A stretch of DNA of 64,000 nucleotides from Curtobacterium sp. TC1 (GCF_019844075.1 NZ_CP081964.1:1674001-1738000), one strand, 5' to 3'. Shown: positions 54,556 to 63,426, numbered from the stretch's first letter. Notes: generated by a model from the sequence alone, not told the origin. Translations and numbers: made by a program.

Positions 54556-54618
54556 CGCTTGGTGAGCAGCAATGGTCGAGTGCCGACCTGCCACCCGACC
54601 ATTTCTGCTCACGAAGCG
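54556..54618. repeat. Long imperfect inverted repeat between holA and rpsT
   Basis: CGCTTGGTGAGCAGCAATGG and the following TCG (54556-54578) pair with 54596-54618 at 21 of 23 positions, with a 17-nt loop. It lies inside the 244-bp gene-free gap 54493-54736, 64 bp beyond the holA stop and separate from the rpsT terminator. It could terminate holA or be a mobile or binding element; no coding sequence is associated. Confidence 0.75.
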
Positions 54619-54687
54619 TGCGGCCCGCGACGCAGGCCGCACACCCCGCCCACCCCGCCCACGCCCCCCGAAGCCCCCGCGCACGAC

Positions 54688-54719
54688 GAAGGCCCCGCAC
54701 CGAACGGTGCGGGGCCTTC
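54688..54719 (-). terminator. rpsT terminator
   Basis: GAAGGCCCCGCACCG (54688-54702) pairs perfectly over 15 bp with 54705-54719, separated by AA. It is 17 bp beyond the rpsT stop on the minus strand. Confidence 0.88.
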
Positions 54720-54736
54720 GTGCAGCACTCAGGAGA

Positions 54737-54997
54737 TCAGAGCGATGCAACCTTCTTCGCGATGGCCGACTTGCGGTTCGCGGCCTGGTTGCGGTGGATG
54801 ACACCCTTGCTCACGGCCTTGTCGAGCTTCTTCGACGCGGTGGCCAGGGCGGCAACGGCCTTGTCCTTGTCGCCAGCGGCAACGGCCTCGTTGGTGTGAC
54901 GGATGAACGTCTTGAGCTCCGACTTGTAGGCCTTGTTGCGCTCGGTGGCCTTGAGGTTGGTCTTGATGCGCTTGATCTGCGACTTGATGTTCGCCAT
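54737..54997 (-). CDS. rpsT: 30S ribosomal protein S20
   Basis: This is an 86-residue, lysine-rich helical protein of the small ribosomal subunit that binds 16S rRNA early in assembly. [20 protein letters not shown] at the N-terminus and [19 protein letters not shown] near the C-terminus are the S20 signatures. ATG 54997 has CAGGAG 7 nt upstream on the minus strand. The upstream 110 nt hold a promoter and two leader hairpins, suggesting post-transcriptional control. rpsT stands alone, as usual. Confidence 0.97.
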   Translation of the reverse strand: MANIKSQIKRIKTNLKATERNKAYKSELKTFIRHTNEAVAAGDKDKAVAALATASKKLDKAVSKGVIHRNQAANRKSAIAKKVASL

Positions 54998-55030
54998 GTG
55001 TAGCTCCTGCTTCGTCTCGTACGGGTGGGC

Positions 55031-55090
55031 GCGACCGCGGGGTAGAGGGGCCCTCGGTCGCATCGCGTTCCACCCGTGGGCGGGGAACGC
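55031..55090 (-). promoter_or_regulatory. rpsT mRNA leader with two hairpins
   Basis: In the untranslated leader, GCGACCG (55031-55037) pairs with CGGTCGC (55055-55061) and GCGTTCC (55065-55071) with GGAACGC (55084-55090). The two stems are 3 bp apart and lie between the promoter and the ATG. They could be an S20 autoregulatory site or a stability element. Confidence 0.45.
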
Positions 55091-55105
55091 GCAAGCCAGC
55101 CACCA

Positions 55106-55134
55106 ACATTACCAGGCGAACGGCCCGCCACCAA
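55106..55134 (-). promoter_or_regulatory. Probable rpsT promoter
   Basis: On the minus strand TTGGTG (55134-55129) and TAATGT (55111-55106) are separated by 17 bp. The spacing is ideal and the -10 is one of the most A/T-rich in the window. The leader would be about 100 nt. Confidence 0.6.
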
Positions 55135-55184
55135 AGCACGAAACACCGCCGGATCGGCGTGATCTCGCGGCAACATGCACCGGA

Positions 55185-55190
55185 TACGGT
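55185..55190 (+). promoter_or_regulatory. Probable -10 element, leaderless start of the aminotransferase gene
   Basis: TACGGT lies 7 nt before ATG 55198 with no ribosome-binding site. It is the leaderless layout seen at six other genes here. Confidence 0.5.
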
Positions 55191-55197
55191 GACGGAC

Positions 55198-56364
55198 ATG
55201 CCATCCCTCGCACCTCGGATCGACACCGTGCCCGCCTCCGGCATCCGGAGGGTCTTCGAGCAGGCAGCGCTGCTGCAGTCCGCCGGGACCGCGGTCACGA
55301 TGCTCGTGATCGGCGAACCCGACGTCCCGGTGGCACCGCACATCGGCGACGCCGCCCGTCGCGCCTGGACCGAGGACCGCACCGACTACACGCCGAACGG
55401 CGGCATCGCACCCCTGCGCGAAGCGGTCCGCGACAAGCTCCGCCGCGAGAACCGCATCGAGGCCGACCTCGAACAGATCTGGATGACGATCGGCGCGACC
55501 CAGGCGCTGTTCCAGGCGATGACGCTGACGCTGAGCCCCGGCGACGAGGTCCTGGTGCCGGACCCGGGCTACACGACCTTCACGATGAACGCGCACATCC
55601 TGGGGGCGACGCCGGTGCCGTACCGGCTCGAGCCGCAGCACGGGTTCGAACCCGACCTCGAGGCGCTCGAGGCGAGCATCACCGAGCGAACCCGCGTGCT
55701 CGTCGTGAACTCCCCGTCGAACCCGCTCGGCGCGGTGTTCGGCGAGGACACCCTCCGCGCGCTCCTGGCCTTCGCGAAGCGCCACGACCTGTGGGTCATC
55801 AGCGACGAGGTCTACGAGTACTTCACCTACGGCACCCGCCACGTCAGCCTGGCCGCGCTCGACGAGGACGACCGGGTGTTCTCCGCGTTCTCGCTCAGCA
55901 AGACCTACGCCATGACGGGTGTCCGTGTCGGGTACCTCGTCACCCCGAAGGGCCTCGGGCCGACGATGCGCACGACGCAGGAGGCGATGATCAGCTGCGT
56001 CGCTGAACCGGACCAGTACGCGGCACTGGCGGCGATCGTGGGGGACCACTCCGCGGTGCGCGACGCCCGCGAGCACTACCGCGCGAACCTCGAGGTCGCG
56101 AAGCAGGTGCTGGACACCGCCGGCATCCGGTACCTCGACCCGCGTGGCGCGTTCTACCTGTGGATCGACGTGTCGCACGCCTCGGACGGCGACGTCGCGG
56201 CGTGGGCGCTCGGCCTCCTGCAGCGCGAGGCCGTCGCGGTCGCGCCGGGCAGCGCCTTCGGCCGCTCCGGCGAGGGCTGGATCCGCGTGTGCCTGGCCGC
56301 CACCCCCGACGACCTGCGGCGCGGCCTGGGTGCGCTGCCCGCACCGGCGCACGCCTCCGTCTGA
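55198..56364 (+). CDS. PLP-dependent class I/II aminotransferase
   Basis: This is a 388-residue cytoplasmic aminotransferase of fold type I, aspartate-aminotransferase family. The PLP lysine is in SLSKTYAMTGVRVGYLV (about residues 236-252). Phosphate- and ring-contacting motifs are TIGATQALFQAMTLTLSPGD, VPDPGYTTF, VVNSPSNPLGAVF (Asn) and ISDEVYEYFTYG (Asp/Tyr). The carboxylate Arg is in GWIRVCLA. Substrate is undecided; kynurenine-oxoglutarate, aspartate and arogenate types share this pattern. ATG 55198 is supported by the -10 hexamer. lepA follows after 276 bp. Confidence 0.92.
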   Translation: MPSLAPRIDTVPASGIRRVFEQAALLQSAGTAVTMLVIGEPDVPVAPHIGDAARRAWTEDRTDYTPNGGIAPLREAVRDKLRRENRIEADLEQIWMTIGATQALFQAMTLTLSPGDEVLVPDPGYTTFTMNAHILGATPVPYRLEPQHGFEPDLEALEASITERTRVLVVNSPSNPLGAVFGEDTLRALLAFAKRHDLWVISDEVYEYFTYGTRHVSLAALDEDDRVFSAFSLSKTYAMTGVRVGYLVTPKGLGPTMRTTQEAMISCVAEPDQYAALAAIVGDHSAVRDAREHYRANLEVAKQVLDTAGIRYLDPRGAFYLWIDVSHASDGDVAAWALGLLQREAVAVAPGSAFGRSGEGWIRVCLAATPDDLRRGLGALPAPAHASV

Positions 56365-56640
56365 CGGGCGGTCGCGGCCAGGAGGCCCGGTGCCGGTCGG
56401 CGCGACAGCGCACGGTGCGCAGTCCTCCACCTGGTGCGAGGATGCTCGCCCCGTGCCGCGCAGCATCCGGTCACGGGGCGGTCAACCGCGCACGGGCCCG
56501 CCGACCTCGCACCGTGCGGGGCCGGCACAACGGCGCGAGGGCGCACCAAGCGCGCATCGCACGTCGCCCAGTCGCGCCGTGCCTCCAGAGCCGGTGAAGC
56601 ATGGGAGACTGGGCCGACCGTCCGACCCACCTGAGGAACC

Positions 56641-58488
56641 GTGAGCCCACAAGCATCCGCTCCGCTCGAGCCCGCCGCGACCCCGGCCGGCGCGATCCGC
56701 AACTTCTGCATCATCGCGCACATCGACCACGGCAAGTCCACGCTGGCCGACCGCATGCTGCAGATGACCGGCGTCGTCGAGGAGCGCGCGATGCGCGCGC
56801 AGTACCTCGACCGCATGGACATCGAGCGCGAGCGCGGCATCACGATCAAGTCGCAGGCCGTGCGCATGCCGTGGGAACTCGACGGTGAGACCTTCGCGCT
56901 CAACATGATCGACACCCCCGGACACGTCGACTTCTCGTACGAGGTCTCCCGTTCCCTGGCGGCGTGCGAGGGCGCGATCCTGCTCGTCGACGCCGCCCAG
57001 GGCATCGAGGCGCAGACGCTGGCCAACCTGTACCTGGCGCTCGAGAACGACCTCGAGATCATCCCGGTGCTCAACAAGATCGACCTGCCGGCAGCGGAAC
57101 CCGAGAAGTACGCGGCCGAGCTCGCGCAGCTCATCGGCGGCAAGCCGGAGGACGTCCTGCGCGTCTCCGGCAAGACCGGTGTCGGCGTGCCCGAACTCCT
57201 CGACCTGGTGGTCCGGCGTGTGCCGGCCCCCGTCGGCGACGTCGAGGCTGCGCCCCGCGCGATGATCTTCGACTCGGTCTACGACAGCTACCGCGGCGTC
57301 GTGACGTACATCCGGATGATCGACGGCTCCATCAAGCCGCGCGAGAAGGTCCAGATGATGTCGACGAAGTCGACGCACGAGATCCTCGAGATCGGGGTGT
57401 CGAGCCCCGAGCCGATCCCGACGAAGGGGCTCTCCGTCGGCGAGGTCGGGTACCTCATCACCGGCGTCAAGGACGTCCGCCAGTCCAAGGTCGGCGACAC
57501 CGTCACGAGCGCGCAGAAGCCCGCGACCGACGCGCTGCCCGGCTACACGGACCCGAAGCCGATGGTGTTCTCGGGCCTGTACCCGATCGACGGGTCGGAC
57601 TACCCGGACCTCCGCGACGCGCTCGACAAGCTCAAGCTCTCCGACGCGGCCCTCGTCTACGAACCCGAGACGTCGGTGGCGCTCGGCTTCGGCTTCCGCT
57701 GCGGGTTCCTCGGCCTGCTGCACCTCGAGATCATCACCGAGCGGCTCTCGCGCGAGTTCGGGCTCGACCTCATCACGACCGCGCCCAGCGTGATCTACGA
57801 GGTCACGAACGAGGACAACTCCGTGACCGAGGTCACGAACCCGTCCGAGTTCCCCGGCGGCCGCATCGTCGAGGTCCGCGAACCCATGGTCCGCGCAGCG
57901 ATCCTCGCCCCGAAGGACTACGTCGGCGCGATCATGGAGCTGTGCCAGTCGCGGCGCGGCTCCCTGCTCGGCATGGAGTACCTCGGCGAGGACCGCGTCG
58001 AGATCCGCTACGAGATGCCCCTCGGCGAGATCGTGTTCGACTTCTTCGACCAGCTGAAGAGCAAGACGCAGGGCTATGCCTCGCTCGACTACGAGCCCAT
58101 CGGCGACCAGGCGGCCGACCTCGTCAAGGTCGACATCCTGCTGCAGGGCGACCAGGTCGACGCGTTCAGCGCGATCGTGCACCGCGACAAGGCGTACGCC
58201 TACGGCACCCTGATGACCGAGCGGCTGCGCAAGCTCATCCCGCGCCAGCAGTTCGAGGTGCCGATCCAGGCGGCCATCGGTGCCCGCATCATCGCCCGCG
58301 AGAGCATCCGCGCGATGCGCAAGGACGTCCTGGCGAAGTGCTACGGCGGTGACATCACCCGCAAGCGCAAGCTCCTCGAGAAGCAGAAGGAGGGCAAGAA
58401 GCGCATGAAGACCATCGGTCGGGTCGAGGTCCCGCAGGAGGCCTTCATCGCCGCGCTGTCCGGCGACGTCGAGGAAAAGAAGAAGTAG
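56641..58488 (+). CDS. lepA: Elongation factor 4 (LepA)
   Basis: This is a 615-residue ribosome-associated GTPase that can back-translocate the ribosome. GTPase motifs: [19 protein letters not shown] (G1), RGITIKS (G2), [14 protein letters not shown] (G3), VLNKIDLP (G4). The C-terminal LepA-specific domain has the segment [20 protein letters not shown] and ends [20 protein letters not shown] with the basic tail. GTG 56641 has GAGGA 4 nt upstream. The 276-bp upstream gap 56365-56640 shows no convincing gene or strong hairpin. Confidence 0.97.
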   Translation: MSPQASAPLEPAATPAGAIRNFCIIAHIDHGKSTLADRMLQMTGVVEERAMRAQYLDRMDIERERGITIKSQAVRMPWELDGETFALNMIDTPGHVDFSYEVSRSLAACEGAILLVDAAQGIEAQTLANLYLALENDLEIIPVLNKIDLPAAEPEKYAAELAQLIGGKPEDVLRVSGKTGVGVPELLDLVVRRVPAPVGDVEAAPRAMIFDSVYDSYRGVVTYIRMIDGSIKPREKVQMMSTKSTHEILEIGVSSPEPIPTKGLSVGEVGYLITGVKDVRQSKVGDTVTSAQKPATDALPGYTDPKPMVFSGLYPIDGSDYPDLRDALDKLKLSDAALVYEPETSVALGFGFRCGFLGLLHLEIITERLSREFGLDLITTAPSVIYEVTNEDNSVTEVTNPSEFPGGRIVEVREPMVRAAILAPKDYVGAIMELCQSRRGSLLGMEYLGEDRVEIRYEMPLGEIVFDFFDQLKSKTQGYASLDYEPIGDQAADLVKVDILLQGDQVDAFSAIVHRDKAYAYGTLMTERLRKLIPRQQFEVPIQAAIGARIIARESIRAMRKDVLAKCYGGDITRKRKLLEKQKEGKKRMKTIGRVEVPQEAFIAALSGDVEEKKK

Positions 58489-58495
58489 CGACGGG

Positions 58496-58987
58496 TCAGC
58501 GGGCCCGTGCGGCCCGCGCCCGCAGCACGGCCAGGCAGAGGGCCGGGAGGCTCGCAGCGGCCAGTCCCGCCAGTGCGGTCCGCAGGATGACCAGCCCGGC
58601 GGCCGCACCGAAGTCGGTCTGCTGGGTCGCGGCGACGCCGGACACCACGGCCCCGAGGGCCAGGACGACCGTCACGGCGCCGAGCCACTGCGGCATCCTC
58701 GTGGCCCGGTGCCGCCGGACCGCGGACACGAGGGTGGCCCCGAACAGCAGGACCCCCGCTCCGGCGCAGCACGCACCGACCGCCGCGATCGCGTTCGCGG
58801 TGTCGAAGGCGTCCCACTGTGCCGGTGGCACCGCGACGTATCGTGCGGACGAGCCGATGCCGGCGGTCGTCGCGTCGACCAGGACACGCGCGAGCGCGGC
58901 GGCGCCGAAGGCGACGAGCGTGAGCGCGGCGAGGGTCGCGGTCCGACGGTCGACGGACCGCCAGGGCGCGGGGGTGGAGCGGGGCAC
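58496..58987 (-). CDS. Small four-helix membrane protein of unknown function
   Basis: This 163-residue protein has four hydrophobic segments (about 18-38, LAALTLVAFGAAALARVLV; 63-86; 100-121; 130-155) and a basic tail. It belongs to no family that can be named from sequence. GTG 58987 reads toward lepA and the two genes end 7 bp apart. A short G/C stem at 58499-58517 inside its last codons may terminate both. Confidence 0.7.
   Translation of the reverse strand: MPRSTPAPWRSVDRRTATLAALTLVAFGAAALARVLVDATTAGIGSSARYVAVPPAQWDAFDTANAIAAVGACCAGAGVLLFGATLVSAVRRHRATRMPQWLGAVTVVLALGAVVSGVAATQQTDFGAAAGLVILRTALAGLAAASLPALCLAVLRARAARAR
58499..58517. terminator. Possible hairpin at the lepA convergent junction
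   Basis: GCGGGCC (58499-58505) pairs with GGCCCGC (58511-58517) through a 5-nt loop. It lies in the 3' coding end of the minus-strand gene and 10 bp after lepA. Confidence 0.35.
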
Positions 58988-59115
58988 GTTGCAACGATAG
59001 GGGCGTGGCGGCCGCGGGTCGGGCCTCCAGTTCGGGGTGCACGTGAACCGGACGACGCGGCCCGGGCGACGCGACCTGAGCGGTGATCGGTTCGATCCGA
59101 CCGGGCAGGCGCAAG

Positions 59116-59121
59116 TAGGCT
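59116..59121 (+). promoter_or_regulatory. Probable -10 element, leaderless start of the DUF1990 gene
   Basis: TAGGCT lies 6 nt before ATG 59128 and no Shine-Dalgarno sequence is present. Confidence 0.5.
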
Positions 59122-59127
59122 GGCGGC

Positions 59128-59775
59128 ATGAGCATCCGCGGGAGCTACCGGACCGCCCTGACCTACGGCGCGGTGGGGGCGACCCAGGCGTCGGACCTCA
59201 TGACGTACCCGCCCGAGGGGTTCACCCCCAGTGAATCGCGTGCGCGGATCGGGCACGGCGACCAGCGGTTCGAGACCGCGGTGACGCAGGCCCTGACGTG
59301 GCAGATCCAGGAGCGCAGCGGGATCCGCGTGCGTGTCGAGGAACAGCCCGACGACGACGAGGTCCGGTACAACCCGGTGACCTTCGACGACGACGGCGTC
59401 CCGATCGCCCCGGCCTCGATCGGCACGCCCCGGGTCGAGAAGTTCGCGCCGGACGGCACTCCGCTGGTGACCGCGGGCACCTCGGCGACCCTCACGATGC
59501 ACGCCTTCGGCCGGACCGTGCAGGCGCCCGTCCGGGTCGTGTCGATCATCGACGAGCACGACCGCAAGGGCTTCGCGTACGGCACGCTCGAGGGGCACCC
59601 GCTCTCCGGCGAGGAGTCGTTCGTCGTCGAACGCACGTCGGACGGCTCCGTGTGGCTGCAGATCCGGCAGTTCTCGCAGCCGTCGAGCCGGAAGTGGCGG
59701 TTCGTCGCGCCGCTGCTGCGTCGCCAGCAGAAGGTGATGGCGGAGCAGTACCTGGCGGCGCTGCGGGGCGACTAG
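59128..59775 (+). CDS. DUF1990 family protein
   Basis: This is a 215-residue protein of the DUF1990 family. YGAVGATQ near the N-terminus, PPEGFTPSESRARIGHGDQR and FETAVTQALTWQIQERSGIR are the defining motifs; FAYGTLEGHPLSGEESFVVE and VWLQIRQFSQPS follow. A SRPBCC-like lipid- or ligand-binding fold has been proposed for such families; the role here is unknown. No membrane segment is present. Confidence 0.9.
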   Translation: MSIRGSYRTALTYGAVGATQASDLMTYPPEGFTPSESRARIGHGDQRFETAVTQALTWQIQERSGIRVRVEEQPDDDEVRYNPVTFDDDGVPIAPASIGTPRVEKFAPDGTPLVTAGTSATLTMHAFGRTVQAPVRVVSIIDEHDRKGFAYGTLEGHPLSGEESFVVERTSDGSVWLQIRQFSQPSSRKWRFVAPLLRRQQKVMAEQYLAALRGD

Positions 59776-59867
59776 CGGCGCGGGCGCGGGCGTGGGCGTG
59801 CGTGTGCGCGCCTGGGCGTGTGCGTGCCCGTTCGTACGCGTGCCCGCTAGCGCGCTTGTGCGCGTGG
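59776..59867. repeat. GCGTG/GCGCG low-complexity tract
   Basis: Most of this 92-bp convergent spacer is alternating purine-pyrimidine sequence (GGGCGTGGGCGTGCGTGTGC and similar). It is almost only G, C and T and could adopt left-handed DNA. No gene or clear hairpin terminator is seen. Confidence 0.6.
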
Positions 59868-60572
59868 TCAGCGCAACGGGGGCAGTGCCGCGATGGCGTC
59901 CTCGATCAGGCCGGCGTCGACCCGGCAGTCCCGCGCGACCGTGACCGCGTTCGTCGCTCGCAGGGCCTCGACGTCGAACACCCCGGTGGCGACCGCCAAG
60001 AAGGGGATGCCGGCGGCGTCCGCGGCCTCGCCGTCACGCGGGGTGTCGCCGACGATCACGGCCCGGGTGCCGGCGAGTTCCGCCGCCGCACGGGTGGTGA
60101 CGTCGGCGCGCTCGACCTCGGTGTCGCCGAAGTAGGAATGGTCCCAGTCGAACAGGCCCTCGTCGAACCCGGCACCGGCCAGCTTGACGCGGGCTCGGTA
60201 CTCGGAGTTGCCGGTGAGCAGGCCGTTCCGCCAGCCCAGCTCCGCGAACCGGGTGAGGAGCGCGGTGGCGCCGGGGACGGGTGAGCGGTGGTCGCCCGAG
60301 GCGTGCCGCTCGGCGGTGAGGTCGCGCAGGTGGCCGCTCACCGTCGGGATGATGGTGTCGTCGAACGCGTGGGCGCGGACGTGCTCGGCGATGAGCCCGG
60401 CGTCCGTTCGACCGTGCTGGTGTCCGACGCGCAGGGTGAGGTCACGGCCGACCGCCCGCTCGAGCGCGAGGTGGTAGAGGTTGCCCGGGGACGACGCGTT
60501 CATCACGAGGGTGCCGTCGATGTCCCACAGGACCGTGGTGGGGACGGGATGGTGCTCCATGACTCCCATCAT
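59868..60572 (-). CDS. HAD-family hydrolase
   Basis: This is a 234-residue phosphatase of the HAD superfamily with an alpha-helical cap like phosphoglycolate phosphatase. The motifs are VLWDIDGTLVMNASSPGN (nucleophile D-x-D), NGLLTGNSEYRARVKL (Thr motif II, then Lys) and VIVGDTPRDGEAADAAGIPF (acidic motif). Substrate is unknown. ATG 60572 was chosen; ATG 60560 is also possible. It is only 8 bp from the divergent hemW start, so promoters must overlap coding sequence. Confidence 0.9.
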   Translation of the reverse strand: MMGVMEHHPVPTTVLWDIDGTLVMNASSPGNLYHLALERAVGRDLTLRVGHQHGRTDAGLIAEHVRAHAFDDTIIPTVSGHLRDLTAERHASGDHRSPVPGATALLTRFAELGWRNGLLTGNSEYRARVKLAGAGFDEGLFDWDHSYFGDTEVERADVTTRAAAELAGTRAVIVGDTPRDGEAADAAGIPFLAVATGVFDVEALRATNAVTVARDCRVDAGLIEDAIAALPPLR

Positions 60573-60580
60573 GACGGAGA

Positions 60581-61831
60581 ATGGAGCCCATGCCGAGTGC
60601 TCTCCCGATCGCCGATCCAGCCCCCGCGGACGGCCTGATCACGCCGTGGGCGGCGGCGGGGTCCGACGGTGCTCCCGCTGCCGGCGACGTCCCCTTCGGC
60701 CTGTACGTGCACGTGCCGTTCTGCCGGGTGCGCTGCGGCTACTGCGACTTCAACACCTACACGGCGTCCGAGCTCCGCGGCGTCCGTCGCGACGACTACG
60801 CCGGGCACGCCGTGCGGGAGATCGAGTGGGCCGCGACCGTGCTCGACCGCTCCGGTGTGCCGCGTCGGCCGGTGTCGACGGTCTTCTTCGGCGGCGGGAC
60901 CCCGACCATGTTGCCGGCGTCCGACCTGGCGATGATCCTGCGGGCCATCGACGACACGTGGGGGATCCTGCCCGGCGCCGAGGTCACGACCGAGGCGAAC
61001 CCGGACTCGGTCGACGCGTCGTCGTTGCAGACCCTGCGCGAGGGCGGCTTCAACCGGATCAGCTACGGCATGCAGTCCGCCGTTCCGCACGTGCTCGCGA
61101 CGCTGGACCGCACCCACGACCCGCTGCGCGTGCCCGTCGTCGTCGACCTCGCGAAGCAGCAGGGCCTCGACGTCTCGCTCGACCTCATCTACTCGACGCC
61201 GGGGGAGTCCCTCGCCGACTGGCGGACCTCGCTCGACGCCGCGATCGCCTGCGAGCCCGACCACGTGTCGGCGTACTCGCTCATCGTCGAGGACGGCACC
61301 GCGATGGGCCGCATGGTCGCCCGCGGCGAGCTCCCCGCCCCCGACGACGACCTGGCCGCCGACATGTACGAGCTCGCCGACCAGGTGCTCGGCGACGCCG
61401 GGTACTCCTGGTACGAGGTGTCGAACTGGGCACGCGGCGACACGCACGCGAGTCGCCACAACCTGTCGTACTGGAAGGGCCACGACTGGTGGGGCGTCGG
61501 CCCCGGCGCCCACTCCGCCGTCGCCGGCACGCGGTGGTGGAACGTGAAGCACCCGGCCGCGTACGCGAACCGGGTGCTGTCCGGCGACTCGCCGGCCGCC
61601 GGGCGCGAGGTCATCGACGACGAGACCCGGTACGTCGAGCGGCTGCTCCTCGCCGCCCGCGTCCGCGGGGAGCTCGCGACGAGCGAGATCCGTCAGGAGG
61701 CCCGTGGCCGGGTCGCGGGGCTCATCGCACGGGGTCTCGTGGACGGGTCGGCCGCGGTGCGGGGACGCATCGACCTGACCCTGCAGGGTCGCCTGCTCGC
61801 CGACGCGGTGGTGCGGGAGCTGCTCGACTGA
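60581..61831 (+). CDS. hemW: HemW, radical SAM haem chaperone
   Basis: This 416-residue radical SAM protein binds haem and is thought to insert it into respiratory enzymes. The cluster motif is C-x3-C-x2-C in FCRVRCGYCDFNTY (Cys 48, 52, 55). The form CGYCDF, rather than the C-x-C variant of the oxidase HemN, marks HemW. FFGGGTPTMLPA, RISYGMQSAVPHVL and VSAYSLIVEDGT follow, with a C-terminal winged-helix domain. Location near haem-dependent oxidase genes is not close. ATG 60581 or 60590 could be used; GGAG 60576-60579 suits the second. Confidence 0.94.
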   Translation: MEPMPSALPIADPAPADGLITPWAAAGSDGAPAAGDVPFGLYVHVPFCRVRCGYCDFNTYTASELRGVRRDDYAGHAVREIEWAATVLDRSGVPRRPVSTVFFGGGTPTMLPASDLAMILRAIDDTWGILPGAEVTTEANPDSVDASSLQTLREGGFNRISYGMQSAVPHVLATLDRTHDPLRVPVVVDLAKQQGLDVSLDLIYSTPGESLADWRTSLDAAIACEPDHVSAYSLIVEDGTAMGRMVARGELPAPDDDLAADMYELADQVLGDAGYSWYEVSNWARGDTHASRHNLSYWKGHDWWGVGPGAHSAVAGTRWWNVKHPAAYANRVLSGDSPAAGREVIDDETRYVERLLLAARVRGELATSEIRQEARGRVAGLIARGLVDGSAAVRGRIDLTLQGRLLADAVVRELLD

Positions 61832-61858
61832 CCGGCGGCCGCCGGTCGCCGGCGGGTC

Positions 61859-62266
61859 CTACTGCTTGATGAACTCGATCGACAGCGGGTAGCGGTAGAA
61901 CTGGCCCTGGTTCGCGGCGACGGCCGCCAGGATGCCGAAGACGATCGTCAGCACGGCCACGATCGGGAGCAGCAGGGCTCCGATGAACACCACGGTCAGG
62001 ATGCCGCACGCGACGTAGGCGATCGCCACGGTGATGTGGAAGTTCAGCGCGACCCGGGTGTGCTCGCGGATGAAGCCGCCGCGGTCCCGGAGCACCAGGT
62101 ACGCCACGAGCGGGGCGACGAAGCTGAAGAAGATCCCGCCGATGTGCGTGAGCGTTGCCCAGAGGCGCTGGTCCTCCGGGCTCATCGGCTGCGGCGGGGT
62201 GTACCCGCTCGGGTACTGGGGTCCGTTCGGGTTCTGCGGGCCACCGGGCTGCTGTCCGTAGGTCAT
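61859..62266 (-). CDS. DUF4870 membrane protein
   Basis: This 135-residue protein has a Pro/Gly/Gln-rich cytoplasmic N-terminus (about 1-25) and three hydrophobic helices. The motif RLWATLTHIGGIFFSFVAPL and HTRVALNFHITVAIAYV are typical of DUF4870. On the minus strand TACGCT (62278-62273) lies 6 nt before ATG 62266, another leaderless layout. Function is unknown. It converges with hemW; only a 16-bp palindrome (61831-61846) lies between. Confidence 0.88.
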   Translation of the reverse strand: MTYGQQPGGPQNPNGPQYPSGYTPPQPMSPEDQRLWATLTHIGGIFFSFVAPLVAYLVLRDRGGFIREHTRVALNFHITVAIAYVACGILTVVFIGALLLPIVAVLTIVFGILAAVAANQGQFYRYPLSIEFIKQ

Positions 62267-62272
62267 GCCGGA

Positions 62273-62278
62273 AGCGTA
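62273..62278 (-). promoter_or_regulatory. Probable -10 element, leaderless start of the DUF4870 gene
   Basis: TACGCT on the minus strand precedes ATG 62266 by 6 nt. The hrcA promoter faces the other way only 24 bp further on. Confidence 0.4.
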
Positions 62279-62301
62279 TCGGGGGTGCAGTCACGCGGGC
62301 G

Positions 62302-62307
62302 TAGGAT
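62302..62307 (+). promoter_or_regulatory. Probable -10 element of hrcA-dnaJ
   Basis: TAGGAT overlaps the first base of the CIRCE-like element. A repressor bound there would block RNA polymerase. Confidence 0.45.
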
Positions 62308-62333
62308 CAGCAGTCGACACGTCCGAGTGCCAG
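62307..62333 (+). promoter_or_regulatory. CIRCE-like HrcA operator
   Basis: TCAGCAGTC (62307-62315), a 9-nt spacer and GAGTGCCAG (62325-62333) match the CIRCE consensus TTAGCACTC-N9-GAGTGCTAA at 14 of 18 positions. The exact spacer length and the position over the hrcA promoter support autoregulation by HrcA. The right half is the stronger. Confidence 0.65.
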
Positions 62334-62354
62334 ATCGACCAGGAAGGAGCGCTC

Positions 62355-63377
62355 GTGGTCAGTGAACGCAGCCTCGAGGTCCTGAAGGCGATCGTGCGCG
62401 ACTACGTGGCGTCCCGCGAACCGGTCGGCTCGAAGACGATCGTCGAGCGACACGCCTTCGGTGTCAGTGCCGCCACGATCCGCAACGACATGGCCCTGCT
62501 CGAGGACGAGCAGCTCATCGTCGCCCCGCACACCTCGTCCGGTCGTGTGCCGACCGACAAGGGCTACCGCCTCTTCGTCGACCACCTGGCCGCGGCCCGG
62601 CCGCTGACGAGCGCCCAGCGGCACGCCATCGAGACCTTCCTCGGCGCCCCGAACGACCTCGACGAGGTCCTCGGCCGCACCGTGCGCCTGCTCAGCCAGC
62701 TCACGAACCAGGTCGCCCTGGTGCAGTACCCGTCGATGGTGCGCGCCCGGGTGCAGCACGTCGAACTCGTGCGACTCGGCGACGCCCGGCTGATGGTGGT
62801 GCTCATCACCGACACCGCCCGGGTCGAGCAGCGCGTCGTCGAGACCGACGTCGCGCTCGACGAGCCGCTGCTGACCGAACTCCGCACCGTGCTGAACGGT
62901 GCGGCCGTGGGGCTCCTGCTGCAGGACGTGCCCACCGCGCTCCGTGCGGTGCCGCAACAGCTCCGCCCCGAGGCCCAGACGCTCGGCGGGGTCGTCGTGG
63001 CGACCCTCATCGAGCAGGTCGCGGCGAACCGACAGGACCGCCTGCTGATGGCCGGCGCCGCGAACCTGGCGAAGAGCGAGCAGGACTTCTCCGGCGGCCT
63101 CTTCCCGGTGCTCGAAGCGATCGAGGAACAAGTCACCCTGCTCCGCTTGTTCGGGGAGATGCAGGTGGACGACATCGCGGTGGCGGCCAGCATCGGTGTC
63201 GAGAACGCCGAGTACGGACTCGACGCCACGAGCATCGTCGCCGGCGGGTACCTCGCCGGTGGCGGCGAGGTGGCACGCCTGGGCGTCCTCGGACCGACCC
63301 GGATGGACTACGGCACGAACATGGCGGCCGTCCGGGCCGTCGCACGGTACCTGTCCAAGCTCCTGGGCGAACACTGA
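62355..63377 (+). CDS. hrcA: Heat-inducible transcription repressor HrcA
   Basis: This 340-residue repressor of chaperone genes binds CIRCE operators when GroE is available. The N-terminal winged helix has [20 protein letters not shown] and the recognition segment [18 protein letters not shown]. The dimerising GAF-like domain follows ([31 protein letters not shown]). The C-terminus has [23 protein letters not shown] 62355 has GGAAGGAG 5 nt upstream. It is followed by dnaJ after 49 bp; a CIRCE-like site lies over its promoter. Confidence 0.96.
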   Translation: MVSERSLEVLKAIVRDYVASREPVGSKTIVERHAFGVSAATIRNDMALLEDEQLIVAPHTSSGRVPTDKGYRLFVDHLAAARPLTSAQRHAIETFLGAPNDLDEVLGRTVRLLSQLTNQVALVQYPSMVRARVQHVELVRLGDARLMVVLITDTARVEQRVVETDVALDEPLLTELRTVLNGAAVGLLLQDVPTALRAVPQQLRPEAQTLGGVVVATLIEQVAANRQDRLLMAGAANLAKSEQDFSGGLFPVLEAIEEQVTLLRLFGEMQVDDIAVAASIGVENAEYGLDATSIVAGGYLAGGGEVARLGVLGPTRMDYGTNMAAVRAVARYLSKLLGEH

Positions 63378-63426
63378 TCGACTGCAACACCGACCGACCG
63401 ACCGAACACAACCGACTGAGGGATAC

